Shown here one piece after another: positions 24,803 to 32,608 of a stretch of 32,608 nucleotides of DNA. How positions within the stretch are numbered: the first letter of the stretch is position 1; the number at the start of each line of letters is the position of its first letter. A program made the position numbers and the translations under genes. Source of the stretch: an uncultured Acidobacteriota bacterium (lineage in GTDB: Bacteria; Acidobacteriota; Blastocatellia; Pyrinomonadales; Pyrinomonadaceae). The stretch spans positions 1 to 32,608 of the forward strand of contig CALMPJ010000156.1 in assembly GCA_937871585.1 (NCBI GenBank). Direction: 5' to 3'. A model generated the notes under the pieces. The model made no database searches, had not been told where the DNA came from, and saw nothing but the letters and a program-made list of their open reading frames with translations.

Positions 24803-24882
24803 TTATCGGCGGGCCGTTCGTGTTACTCTCTCACTATACGATGCGATTTTTCGGCTGCGCCTTTTAACAGCACAAGAACACT

Positions 24883-25638
24883 ATGAATGACTCGATCTCA
24901 AGATTTTCCGACCGCGTAGCGAACTATGTCAAGTATCGTCCAGACTACCCAAGAGAGATCGTCGATCACCTAAAAAGTGAACGCGTGATGAATGACGATT
25001 CGATCATTGCTGACGTTGGAAGCGGCCCGGGAATATCGTCAAAGATCTTTCTGAAGAATGGCAACAAGGTCTTCGGCGTTGAGCCGAACGCAGCGATGAG
25101 AGAAGCGGCAACAGAGTATCTCCAGCATTTTTCAAATTTCATCTCTGTCGACGGCAACGCACACGCGACAACGCTGAGCGACGGTTCGATAGATCTGATA
25201 GTCGCCGCGCAGGCTTTCCATTGGTTCGATCCGAACATGGCCCGTAATGAATTCCGCCGGATTCTAAGCCCAAACGGCCAGGTCGTATTGATTTGGAACG
25301 AACGACGATTAGACGCGGACGATTTTCATCGCGAATACGAAGCTTTGCTCCTGAAATATGCAAACGATTATGGTTCAGTGCGTCACGAGAACATCGCTGA
25401 AGAGCAGCTACGCAATTTTTACGTACACGATTTTTCGACGTTAAGGTTCGATAATCAGCAAGAATTCGACTTTGACGGGATCAAGGGCAGAATGCTTTCG
25501 TCATCGTATATGCCGAACACCGATTCGCCAAGATATGGTGAGTTGGTAAAAGACCTCGAAGCCATCTTTGCGAAACACGAACGAAACGGTAAAATAAGGG
25601 TTTTGTATGACACGAATGTTTATCATTCAACGGTTTAG
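24883..25638 (+). CDS. Class I SAM-dependent methyltransferase
   Basis: The 251-residue product has the Methyltransf_11-type fold: motif I IADVGSGPGISSKIF at residues 42-56, the acidic loop VFGVEPNAAMREAA, motif post-I DGNAHATTLSDGSIDLIVAAQAF-like region (DLIVAAQAFHWFDP) and NGQVVLIWNER. The N-terminal FSDRVANYVKYRPDYP matches a widespread subgroup with unknown small-molecule substrate. It ends 3 bases before mqnD, so it is co-transcribed with it; a role in the quinone pathway is possible but the sequence does not look like UbiE/MenG. Its 5' leader overlaps the truncated glycosidase remnant. Confidence 0.88.
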   Translation: MNDSISRFSDRVANYVKYRPDYPREIVDHLKSERVMNDDSIIADVGSGPGISSKIFLKNGNKVFGVEPNAAMREAATEYLQHFSNFISVDGNAHATTLSDGSIDLIVAAQAFHWFDPNMARNEFRRILSPNGQVVLIWNERRLDADDFHREYEALLLKYANDYGSVRHENIAEEQLRNFYVHDFSTLRFDNQQEFDFDGIKGRMLSSSYMPNTDSPRYGELVKDLEAIFAKHERNGKIRVLYDTNVYHSTV

Positions 25639-25641
25639 TTT

Positions 25642-26502
25642 ATGACAGTTAAGTTAGAGGAAACTCCCGAAGTTCGCACCATTACCGTCGCCCATTCACC
25701 TGATTCAGACGACGCATTTATGTTTTACGGTCTCGCGACGAATAAGCTTGAGACCGAAGGCTTGAAGTTTGAGCACACGCTCAAGGACATTCAAACTCTG
25801 AACGAAGACGCCAAGAACGGCGTTTTTGACGTAACGGCGATATCGTTTCACGCATATGCATACGTTGCCGACAAATACGCTCTGCTGCCGCACGGCGCGA
25901 GTATCGGCGACAAATACGGTCCGATCGTTGTAACAAAAGAGCCGCGTGAATTGTCGGAATTGCCGTCGATGAAGATCGCCGTCCCGGGCGAGATGACCAG
26001 TGCGTATTTGGCACTTCGCTTATACAACCGTGATTTCGAACACGTCGTCGTCCCATTCGATGAGATCATCGATTACGTCAAAGCCGGCAAGGCCGATGCC
26101 GGATTGCTCATTCACGAAGGCCAGCTTTTCTACAATCAGCTTGGCTTGCACAAGGTGCTCGACCTCGGCGAATGGTGGTTTGAAAAGACCGGGCTGCCAT
26201 TGCCGATGGGCGGAAATGTGATCCGACGTGACCTTGGCAAAGATATGATGAAGCAGGTATCGAAGCACCTTCACCGTTCGATCGAATATTCGATGGAGAA
26301 CCGTGAGGACGCGCTTGCGTATGCGATGCAGTTCGCACGCGATATGGAACCGGCTCTTGCAGATCGCTTTGTCGCAATGTGGGTCAACGACCTGACGCTC
26401 GACTACGGCGACCGCGGCCGCGAAGGCGTCAAGCGTTTCTTAGCTGAGGGCCACAAGGCCGGACTGATCCCGCATAAGGTAAAGATCGATTTTGTAGATT
26501 AG
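25642..26502 (+). CDS. mqnD: MqnD-like menaquinone biosynthesis protein (1,4-dihydroxy-6-naphthoate synthase)
   Basis: The 286-residue product has a periplasmic-binding-protein-like fold of the MqnA/MqnD family. MqnD converts cyclic dehypoxanthinyl futalosine to 1,4-dihydroxy-6-naphthoate in the futalosine menaquinone route. Seen are [15 protein letters not shown] near residue 20, [59 protein letters not shown], and [16 protein letters not shown]. There is no signal peptide, as expected for a cytoplasmic enzyme. SPDSDDAF replaces the more usual SPCPNDTF, so it belongs to a divergent branch, and a binding-protein role cannot be fully excluded. It ends just before a strong terminator. Confidence 0.82.
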   Translation: MTVKLEETPEVRTITVAHSPDSDDAFMFYGLATNKLETEGLKFEHTLKDIQTLNEDAKNGVFDVTAISFHAYAYVADKYALLPHGASIGDKYGPIVVTKEPRELSELPSMKIAVPGEMTSAYLALRLYNRDFEHVVVPFDEIIDYVKAGKADAGLLIHEGQLFYNQLGLHKVLDLGEWWFEKTGLPLPMGGNVIRRDLGKDMMKQVSKHLHRSIEYSMENREDALAYAMQFARDMEPALADRFVAMWVNDLTLDYGDRGREGVKRFLAEGHKAGLIPHKVKIDFVD

Positions 26503-26520
26503 TACGAACTTCATTAACGC

Positions 26521-26561
26521 AAAATGCCGCGCTTTTTCCGTCTCGGAGGTGCGGCATTTTT
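26521..26561 (+). terminator. Rho-independent terminator after mqnD
   Basis: AAAATGCCGC (26521-26530) pairs perfectly with GCGGCATTTT (26551-26560), followed by T; the flanks AACGC/GCGTT extend the palindrome. It is 18 bases after the mqnD stop and separates this operon from the secretion locus. The A-rich left arm means it could also work on the other strand. Confidence 0.85.
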
Positions 26562-26566
26562 GCGCG

Positions 26567-26595
26567 TTGTGTTAAATCAGGTTCGGATTTAGAAT
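26567..26595 (+). promoter_or_regulatory. Promoter of the type VI secretion locus
   Basis: TTGTGT (26567-26572), 17 bases, TAGAAT (26590-26595). Expected start near 26602, about six bases before ATG 26608, with no ribosome site, suggesting a near-leaderless message. Confidence 0.45.
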
Positions 26596-26607
26596 TACGT
26601 AAGCCAA

Positions 26608-27291
26608 ATGGCAGAAACTGCGACAAAAAACGATCTGATCACTTTTGCGGGGCCGATCTTTGATCTTGTGCTGCGGCTCAAGTCAGAGATAGTTGCGCCT
26701 TCGAACGATCTGCGGCCGAAATTCGCGGGAATGCTCGAAGATTTCGAGAAACGTGCCGAACGGTATCGTTTTAACGGCAAGATCGTGTCTGTCTCGAAAT
26801 TCGCTTTAGCATCGTTCGTTGACGAATCGGTTCTGACGAACAACTTTCCGATGCGGACCGAATGGGAACGCAATCCGTTGCAGCTAGAATTCTTTGGTGA
26901 GGCTCTGGCCGGCAACAAATTCTTTGACAAGCTCGAGTCAATGCTTCAGCAGATCGACGTCACGCAGGACGCGGTCGAGATCTATTACTACTGCATGCTG
27001 CTCGGCTTCAAAGGCCGTTACGGCGTTTATGAGCAGGAGAAACTGCTCGCGATAATGAAAACTACGGCCGAGGCGTTGATGAAGGTCGGCAAGCTCAAGG
27101 ATGTCGAGCTTTCGCCAAACTGGCTAGCGGTCGATCAGCCCGAACCGCCGCCGAAACGCGGGATGCCGACTTGGGCAAAGGTCGGTGCATTTGCGGGGCT
27201 CGGACTTGGGTTGATCACATATTTGGTGTTTTTCGTGCTTTCGTCAAAATTTGCGCAGGATACGATCGAGAGCCTGCAATTCGGCGGCTAA
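26608..27291 (+). CDS. tssL: Type VI secretion protein TssL (IcmH/DotU)
   Basis: TssL is an inner-membrane part of the T6SS membrane complex with TssM. The 227-residue product shows the DotU cytoplasmic bundle: FAGPIFDLVLRLKSE, FALASFVDESVLTN, NPLQLEFFGEALAGNKFFDKLE, YYYCMLLGFKGRYGVY, followed by a Pro-rich hinge and a single C-terminal membrane helix at about residues 190-213 (GAFAGLGLGLITYLVFFVLS). No peptidoglycan-binding (OmpA-like) extension is present, so the anchoring must come from another protein. The next gene, tssM, starts 6 bases after the stop. Confidence 0.95.
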   Translation: MAETATKNDLITFAGPIFDLVLRLKSEIVAPSNDLRPKFAGMLEDFEKRAERYRFNGKIVSVSKFALASFVDESVLTNNFPMRTEWERNPLQLEFFGEALAGNKFFDKLESMLQQIDVTQDAVEIYYYCMLLGFKGRYGVYEQEKLLAIMKTTAEALMKVGKLKDVELSPNWLAVDQPEPPPKRGMPTWAKVGAFAGLGLGLITYLVFFVLSSKFAQDTIESLQFGG

Positions 27292-27297
27292 AACTGT

Positions 27298-30200
27298 ATG
27301 AGTTCGTGGCACACAAGCCAATTGACTTACGCCTTTGGCATCGGCGGCATTATGTCGTTTTACGGCATAATGGGCCTCGTCGCCTATATGCTGCCGACCG
27401 ATATGATCTCGCGTCAGGGACGGATCATATTCATCGCGGTCGTGCTGCTAACGTTTCCGTTCGCAATTCTGTTTACGTATCTGATCGCCCGACGACGTCG
27501 CAAAAAAGAGGCCCTTGCCGAATCGTCAGCGACAGATTCTACGCCCGATGAACCAAAGCCGGCAAAGGCAGTCTCTGCCGTAAAGAACCCTGAGATCGAC
27601 CGTGGAATAACCGAAGTCATCGATTTTTTGAAATCGTCAAACCTCGGCACAGGCGGCAAAGATGCGATCTACAGTTTGCCGTGGTATTTGGTCGCGGGCG
27701 TCACACGTTCGGGCAAAAGTTCGCTCGTTATCGGATCGAATTTCGATTTTAAAACAACTGCTAGCCAGCGAAGCTCGGACCAAAAGCTTGTTCGACCAAC
27801 GCCGGGAGTCGATTGGCGAGTTTCGAGCGAGGCCGTATTTGTTGACGTTTCGGGCCGTTTGATGTCCGAGAACAAAGGCTCAGATGAATGGCGTTCACTT
27901 ATCGAATCGATCCGCATCCAGAGGCCAAATCGGCCGATCGACGGCATGATACTCGCCGTTGATGCGAATTCGGTACTCAAGTCTGACGAACGCGATCAGG
28001 AACAGGCTGCGAAAGAGCTTCGGTCGCGGATCGATGAGGTGATCGCGAGGCTCAAGGTCAAATTCCCGATCTACGTCGTATTCACGAACGCCGATTCGAT
28101 CGAAGGCTTTGGCGATTCGTTCTCAGTCTCGCGAAACGAGGCTCAGGAATTGGTTTGGGGCTCGACGATTCCGATTGAAAAGAGCGAAAACGCACAGGCG
28201 TTGTTCGACGGCGAATTCGAGCTGCTTCGCGAGGCAGCAATGAAGCGGCGACTGGCAAGACTCTCAGCTCCATTTGCGCCGGTCAAACAACTTAGGATAT
28301 TTAACTTCCCGCTGCACTTTGGTTCGGCCCGAAGAAAGCTCGGAGCATTTCTTTCGACATTATTCAGGCCTGATCCTTTTAGCGAAAATCCCTTTTTGCG
28401 CGGCTTTTACCTCACGTCTGCTCCGGCGGCAAAGGCTGCGAGTAATGTGCCGGCGACGGTCGGTAAGACGTTTTTCGTAGAGCGATTCTTCCGCGATGTC
28501 GTTCTACGCGACCGTGATCTCGTTGCGACGATGATCGCTCAGCGGCAGCGTGCACCGATATTCGGCTGGGCTCTGACGATGATCGGAGCGGCACTTGTCG
28601 GGTTGCTGCTGATCGGTGCGGGCGTGTCGCTGTATAACAACAAGAAGATGCTCGACGACGCAAAAGAACGCGGCGAGCGAGTTATTCAGATCACGAAAAC
28701 CGACGGCTATAAAGATCCTGCAAAAGCCGACGAAAAGACTATCCGCAACGAAGTCAACGCGACCGAAGACCTGCGGCAGATCCTCGTAAAGCTCGATGAT
28801 TACGAGCGAAACGGTGCCCCGTGGTTTATGCGATTTGGCCTGTACTCGGGAAATCGAGTTTACAAGCAACACCTGCTCAAGATCTATATGTCGGTCATCG
28901 AGAACCGATACAAGGCCCAAACGGTCAAGCGTGTCGAGGCCGATCTGAAGAAGTTCTCAGAATCGACGCCCGTTGTAAATGCTGGAAAACTAACCGATGC
29001 GGAAGAAGGCGTTTTGAGCAAAAACTACGATCTGCTCAAGGCATATCTGATGCTCACCAAGCAGTTCAAGGAAAAGGCTGACCCAACGCATATCTCGACC
29101 ACGCTGAAAGATAGCTGGACTGCCGATGGCAAGTTTCCGGCGGAACTAAAGCCCGTGGCCTTGCAACAGCTTGAGTTCTGGGCGAAACAGGTCGATCGCG
29201 AGGATAGCGATTTTACGTTCCCGCGAATTTCGCCCGACAGCAAGATCATCGACGAAACGCGCAAGAAACTGCAGGTTTTTCCAGCCGTTTATCGTTACTA
29301 CAAACGTAAGGTGACGGAGATCGGCAAGCAGATCGATGCCGAGCACGGCTCGTATTCGGTCGATTCTATATTGACCGACAAGGGCTCGCCGTCGGGATTT
29401 ATCAACGGTAATTACACTGTTCCAGGAGCATTTACGCGTGCCGGTTTGCCGTTCATGCAGAAAGCGATCGCCGAGGCTAACGATAAACTCAGCGAAGACG
29501 ATTGGGTCATGGGCGAGACCGGCAAATCGAACCTCGACGTGTCGTCCGAGGCTCAGAATCTTGAGGCTCGCTATTATCGCGATTACGCCGACCATTGGCG
29601 GACATTCGTCAAGGGCGTTACGGTGACGCCCTATAAGACAAAGGCTGAAGCAACGTCTGCACTGCAGGCTTTCACGGCTGCTAACTCGCCAATGAAGGTG
29701 CTGCTGATCGAGATCGCGCGCAATACAAATCTTTCTGCACGCAAAGAAAACGAAGGCTGGTGGGACTATTTCAAGAGCTTTTTCGTCAGCGACGATACCA
29801 AAGACACTGGTGGCACGACTCAGCCTGAGAAAGATTTCAAGCCGCTTTTCGCATTTGTCGGCAAGAAGACGGACAAGGACAATGCACCGATAGATCGATA
29901 TGGAACCGCGATCGGCAACGTATCTAACTTGCTCAATCAAGCATCGGAAGATTCGCTGAAACAGGCTGCAAAAGATCTTGCCGAAGAGAAAGATCCGCTC
30001 AAGCTGCGTTCGACCGAAAGCTCGATCACCGGAATGCTCGAATCGTTCAAGGAAACGGCATCGTCGCAGGAACTTGCGTTGTTGATCCAGCGACCGCTTG
30101 GAAATCTGCGGACGATGCTTGGTGCGGACGCTCGCGGTCAGCTTGGCAAGCAGTGGACCGAGCAAGTGCTGCCGGCGGGGAAAGAGTTTGAGGCTTGCTA

Positions 30201-30867
30201 TCCGTTCGTCGATTCTCAGACCGAATGTGATCTGACGAAACTGACGGCGTTCCTCAATCCTGTTGACGGGACGCTCTCGAAATTCTACAAAGATCGTCTC
30301 GAACGTTATTTCGAAGAATCGAACGGTGTCCTCAAATTGAAAGACTCGGCTGAGGTCAAATTTAGCAAAGAGTTCGTCGCGTATCTTAATTCGGCATTTG
30401 CCGTAAGAAAAGCGTTGTACGGCACGAGCCAGACACCGAAATTTGAATACGAATTCAGCTTCAAACCGTCGAAAGACGCGATCATCGAGATAGTCATTGA
30501 CGGACAAAAGATCACGTCCGAAGGCACGGCATCGATCAAGGGTACGTTCCCGGCGGCAGGTTCGGCGGAGACGGGCGTGATAATGAGTTCGGCTTCGGGC
30601 GGCACGACGCCGGCACCGGCGACCTCGACGACGCCGACGAACGCTGCCCCAACGAGCAGTAGTTCTTCGCTCAAATTCCCCGGAAATTGGGGCCTGTTTA
30701 GGTTCGTCGATGCCGGAAAACCATCGAAACAGCCCGGCGGCGAATACAGCATCAGCTATAGTGTCGGCGGCAAACCGATCTCGGCGACGATCAAACCGAG
30801 CGGCGGCGATCTGTTTGACAAAGGCGTCTTCCGATCCGTTAAAGCACCGCAAAATATACTCGAATAG
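27298..30867 (+). CDS. tssM: Type VI secretion membrane protein TssM (IcmF)
   Basis: The 1189-residue protein spans the inner membrane and reaches the outer lipoprotein TssJ. Two N-terminal membrane helices (about residues 12-33 and 42-62) precede a cytoplasmic NTPase-like domain with an intact Walker A GVTRSGKS at 134-141 and DVSGR where IcmF proteins usually have DTAGR. A third helix is at about 421-446 (GWALTMIGAALVGLLLIG), followed by the long periplasmic part with the IcmF-related region and the C-terminal IcmF_C beta domain (YEFSFKPSKDAIIEIVIDGQKI). Within this last domain a low-complexity Thr/Pro/Ser/Ala stretch is inserted at about 1100-1124. Length is normal. The gene is in one transcript with tssL and tagJ. 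Confidence 0.95.
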   Translation: MSSWHTSQLTYAFGIGGIMSFYGIMGLVAYMLPTDMISRQGRIIFIAVVLLTFPFAILFTYLIARRRRKKEALAESSATDSTPDEPKPAKAVSAVKNPEIDRGITEVIDFLKSSNLGTGGKDAIYSLPWYLVAGVTRSGKSSLVIGSNFDFKTTASQRSSDQKLVRPTPGVDWRVSSEAVFVDVSGRLMSENKGSDEWRSLIESIRIQRPNRPIDGMILAVDANSVLKSDERDQEQAAKELRSRIDEVIARLKVKFPIYVVFTNADSIEGFGDSFSVSRNEAQELVWGSTIPIEKSENAQALFDGEFELLREAAMKRRLARLSAPFAPVKQLRIFNFPLHFGSARRKLGAFLSTLFRPDPFSENPFLRGFYLTSAPAAKAASNVPATVGKTFFVERFFRDVVLRDRDLVATMIAQRQRAPIFGWALTMIGAALVGLLLIGAGVSLYNNKKMLDDAKERGERVIQITKTDGYKDPAKADEKTIRNEVNATEDLRQILVKLDDYERNGAPWFMRFGLYSGNRVYKQHLLKIYMSVIENRYKAQTVKRVEADLKKFSESTPVVNAGKLTDAEEGVLSKNYDLLKAYLMLTKQFKEKADPTHISTTLKDSWTADGKFPAELKPVALQQLEFWAKQVDREDSDFTFPRISPDSKIIDETRKKLQVFPAVYRYYKRKVTEIGKQIDAEHGSYSVDSILTDKGSPSGFINGNYTVPGAFTRAGLPFMQKAIAEANDKLSEDDWVMGETGKSNLDVSSEAQNLEARYYRDYADHWRTFVKGVTVTPYKTKAEATSALQAFTAANSPMKVLLIEIARNTNLSARKENEGWWDYFKSFFVSDDTKDTGGTTQPEKDFKPLFAFVGKKTDKDNAPIDRYGTAIGNVSNLLNQASEDSLKQAAKDLAEEKDPLKLRSTESSITGMLESFKETASSQELALLIQRPLGNLRTMLGADARGQLGKQWTEQVLPAGKEFEACYPFVDSQTECDLTKLTAFLNPVDGTLSKFYKDRLERYFEESNGVLKLKDSAEVKFSKEFVAYLNSAFAVRKALYGTSQTPKFEYEFSFKPSKDAIIEIVIDGQKITSEGTASIKGTFPAAGSAETGVIMSSASGGTTPAPATSTTPTNAAPTSSSSSLKFPGNWGLFRFVDAGKPSKQPGGEYSISYSVGGKPISATIKPSGGDLFDKGVFRSVKAPQNILE

Positions 30868-30876
30868 GAGATTCGA

Positions 30877-31683
30877 ATGGAAAATGTAAAACAGCTACTC
30901 AATAACGGCGACCTGACCGGTGCCATTGCTGCTGCCCTTGACGTCGTTCGTGCTGAGCCGACAAATATTGCGGCCCGGATTTTTCTATTCGAACTTTCGC
31001 TGTTCTCTGGCGACTGGGACCGTGCCGACAAACAGATGGACGTGATCGGTCACCAGGATGCGAAAGCCGCCATGGGCTCGCTCATTTTCCGCCAGTGCCT
31101 TGTCGCCGAGAAAGACCGTGTGAAGTTCTATTCCGATGGTCTCAAGCCCGGAATTCTCGCTCCACCGCCGATCTATATTGAGGATATGCTGAACGCGAAC
31201 AATCGAATTCGCGAGGGCAACATCGCCGAGGCACGCGAGATCTTGGATCGTGTCGAAGAGGAACGTCCGGCGTTCGCATGTACTGTAAACGGCAATATGG
31301 TAGAAGACTTTCGCGATTACAACGACGCTACAATGTGCCTGTTCGAGGTAATTTTCAAAGACAGCTACACATGGCTGCCGTTCGAAAATGTCAGCAAAGT
31401 GACGTTTTTCGAACCGAAAAGCCTTCGCGATCTGTATTGGCGTCAGGCCAATGTCGAGATGACGAACGGCACGAACGGCGAAATGTTCTTTTCGACATTG
31501 TATGCAGGAACCTCAGCGAGTAGCGACGATGCCGTTCGCCTCGGACGTGCGACGGATTGGGAAGACCTCGGCAGTGAATTCTATCGCGGTCTTGGTTGCC
31601 GAACATTTTTTGTCGAAGGCAAAGAACTCTCGATACTCGAACTAAACAGTATCGAATTCGAGCATTCGGACGAAATCGAATAA
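30877..31683 (+). CDS. tagJ: Type VI secretion accessory protein TagJ (ImpE)
   Basis: The 268-residue cytoplasmic protein of the ImpE/TagJ family binds the TssB sheath subunit in some systems and probably helps recruit ClpV or tune sheath disassembly. The N-terminal helical part (LLNNGDLTGAIAAALDVVRAEPTN, ARIFLFELSLFSGDWDRADKQMD) is TPR-like. The C-terminal part has TWLPFENVSKVTFFEPKSLRDLYWR and the closing GCRTFFVEGKELSILEL, both family signatures. AGGAG sits 7 bases before ATG 30877. It is followed by a weak hairpin and promoter before tssA. Confidence 0.92.
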   Translation: MENVKQLLNNGDLTGAIAAALDVVRAEPTNIAARIFLFELSLFSGDWDRADKQMDVIGHQDAKAAMGSLIFRQCLVAEKDRVKFYSDGLKPGILAPPPIYIEDMLNANNRIREGNIAEAREILDRVEEERPAFACTVNGNMVEDFRDYNDATMCLFEVIFKDSYTWLPFENVSKVTFFEPKSLRDLYWRQANVEMTNGTNGEMFFSTLYAGTSASSDDAVRLGRATDWEDLGSEFYRGLGCRTFFVEGKELSILELNSIEFEHSDEIE

Positions 31684-31688
31684 TTTTT

Positions 31689-31707
31689 GTGCTTAAAAAG
31701 CACTTTT
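31689..31707 (+). terminator. Weak terminator or attenuator between tagJ and tssA
   Basis: GTGCTT (31689-31694), loop AAA, AAGCAC (31698-31703), then TTTT. The stem is short and AT-rich, so termination is likely partial. Confidence 0.4.
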
Positions 31708-31719
31708 CGGTTATTATTA

Positions 31720-31747
31720 TTGGCGCGTTACGCAAAATCAGTATTAT
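31720..31747 (+). promoter_or_regulatory. Promoter for tssA and downstream type VI genes
   Basis: TTGGCG (31720-31725), 16 bases, TATTAT (31742-31747). It lies after the tagJ hairpin and before the GGGAG ribosome site of tssA, so tssA probably opens a second transcript. Confidence 0.5.
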
Positions 31748-31786
31748 TTAGCGTCATTGTATCTGTAACAGGGAGCAAGTTTTTTA

Positions 31787-32608
31787 ATGAGCGACGAGCT
31801 AGAGATACCGCCGGTGTTAGACATCGACGCATTGCTACAACCGATATCGGATGATTCGCCATCGGGCGAAAATATGCGGTATTCGGGGCTTTACGATGAA
31901 ATTTCGGAGGCCCGCCGTGCAGATATCGCCGTTGCTCAAGGCGATTGGCAGACCGAGATCAAGGTTGCCGACTATCGAAAAGTACTCGAACTCGCCGTTC
32001 CGGCACTCACTTCTCAGACAAAAGATATTCAGGTCGCGGTTTGGTTGACCGAAGCTTTGGTAAAACTTCACGGTTTCGCAGGTTTTCGTGACGGCGTTCG
32101 TTTGGTCACCAAACTTCAGGAAGATTTTTGGGATACACTGCATCCGATCGTTGAAGACGGCGATATGGAAGGCCGCGCAAATGCCGTCTCGTGGCTCGAC
32201 ACGCAAGGTGCGACATTCGTCCAGAGCATCGCTCTAACCGCTGGTGCCGGTTATGGTTACGCCGATTGGGTCGATGCGAAACGGTTCGATGTTCCGGACA
32301 ATATCGCTTCGCTTAGCGAAGAGGAACAAGCCAAATTCGCCGATCTCAAGGCCCAGGTCGAACGAGAGGGACGCGTAACCGCAGACAAATGGCGTTCGGC
32401 CGTAGCCCAGACGCGGCGGCAGTTTTGTGAACAAAATTCGGCGGCGATCGCTGAGTGTATGGAAGCTCTTTCTGCACTCGACACCGCGAACGAATCGCTC
32501 TACGAACGCAATCAAATGCCCGGCTTGTCAAAGATCCGCAAGGCCCTTGACCAAGTCAAAGATCAGGCCGATAAGCTGCTCGAGCTCAAGCGTGCGGAGG
32601 AACCTATG
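31787..32608 (+). CDS. tssA: Type VI secretion protein TssA (ImpA), partial
   Basis: TssA caps the growing tail tube and sheath and coordinates assembly with the baseplate. The 274 visible codons run open to the right edge. The ImpA N-terminal domain is clear: ISDDSPSGENMRYS, YDEISEARRAD, DWQTEIKVADYRKVLELA, TKDIQVAVWLTEALVKLHGFAGFRDGV, LVTKLQEDFWDTLHP and GRANAVSWL. The following helices (NQMPGLSKIRKALDQVKDQ) lead toward the missing C-terminal ring domain. GGGAG is about 11 bases before ATG 31787. Confidence 0.94.
   Translation, partial: MSDELEIPPVLDIDALLQPISDDSPSGENMRYSGLYDEISEARRADIAVAQGDWQTEIKVADYRKVLELAVPALTSQTKDIQVAVWLTEALVKLHGFAGFRDGVRLVTKLQEDFWDTLHPIVEDGDMEGRANAVSWLDTQGATFVQSIALTAGAGYGYADWVDAKRFDVPDNIASLSEEEQAKFADLKAQVEREGRVTADKWRSAVAQTRRQFCEQNSAAIAECMEALSALDTANESLYERNQMPGLSKIRKALDQVKDQADKLLELKRAEEPM

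Noticed and set aside
29146..30852. A 568-codon open frame antisense to tssM
   Set aside because: It lies wholly opposite a well-supported tssM with clear motifs, has no recognisable domain and no ribosome site. It is a by-product of codon bias.
1..32608. CRISPR array, insertion sequence, prophage or integron
   Set aside because: No regularly spaced direct repeats, transposase, integrase or phage structural genes are visible on either strand.

Overview
The window reads as a compact, roughly half-GC bacterial chromosome, most likely an Acidobacteriota member of the Blastocatellia/Pyrinomonadales kind. This is inferred from the style of the genes: a membrane winged-helix regulator fused to a WD40-like propeller, several exported FG-GAP/VCBS and PD40 propeller proteins, an exported two-domain pilin-like protein, split heptose kinase and adenylyltransferase genes, a futalosine-type MqnD and a type VI secretion locus. 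No 16S gene is present, so the placement is not proven. I see no CRISPR array, insertion sequence or prophage.

Layout. 1-4706: an exported propeller/FG-GAP protein (runs off the left edge) with a small coupled upstream ORF, divergent from a CadC/ToxR-like regulator; the shared promoter holds a nested inverted repeat. 4719-6518: a PolB-like 3'-5' exonuclease gene joined to an orphan beta-class DNA methyltransferase gene. 6576-7115: exported hypothetical. 7112-9917 (minus): heptose-7-phosphate kinase, heptose-1-phosphate adenylyltransferase (3' end looks frameshifted), an unknown protein and rsmE, overlapping as one operon. 9929-12704 (minus): six-repeat FG-GAP protein and exported subtilisin. 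12784-14542 (minus): a membrane protein, a YjbR-like protein, cmk, then tRNA-Arg and tRNA-His. 14626-15081: VOC protein. 15078-18513 (minus): rpiB, FMN reductase, AraC regulator, DUF4287/DUF5655 protein and a PD40 propeller, probably one operon. 18641-21688: exported thioredoxin-like protein and exported trypsin-TPR protein. 21685-23338 (minus): duplicated pilin-like protein and larB. 23419-26502: ubiX, a decayed glycoside hydrolase remnant, a SAM methyltransferase and mqnD, closed by a strong terminator. 26608-32608: type VI secretion genes tssL, tssM, tagJ and tssA (runs off the right edge).

How the genes work together. The heptose genes supply ADP-heptose for lipopolysaccharide core. UbiX makes the prenylated flavin needed by UbiD-type decarboxylases, and MqnD belongs to menaquinone synthesis. 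TssL, TssM, TssA and TagJ belong to the membrane complex, baseplate/sheath cap and accessory parts of a contractile injection machine whose remaining genes should lie to the right. A large share of the other genes encode exported repeat or propeller proteins of unknown role.

The points most worth a second look are the exonuclease/orphan methyltransferase pair, the duplicated pilin-like secreted protein, the broken end of the heptose adenylyltransferase, the nested operator-like repeat before the membrane regulator, and the low-complexity insert in the TssM C-terminal domain.
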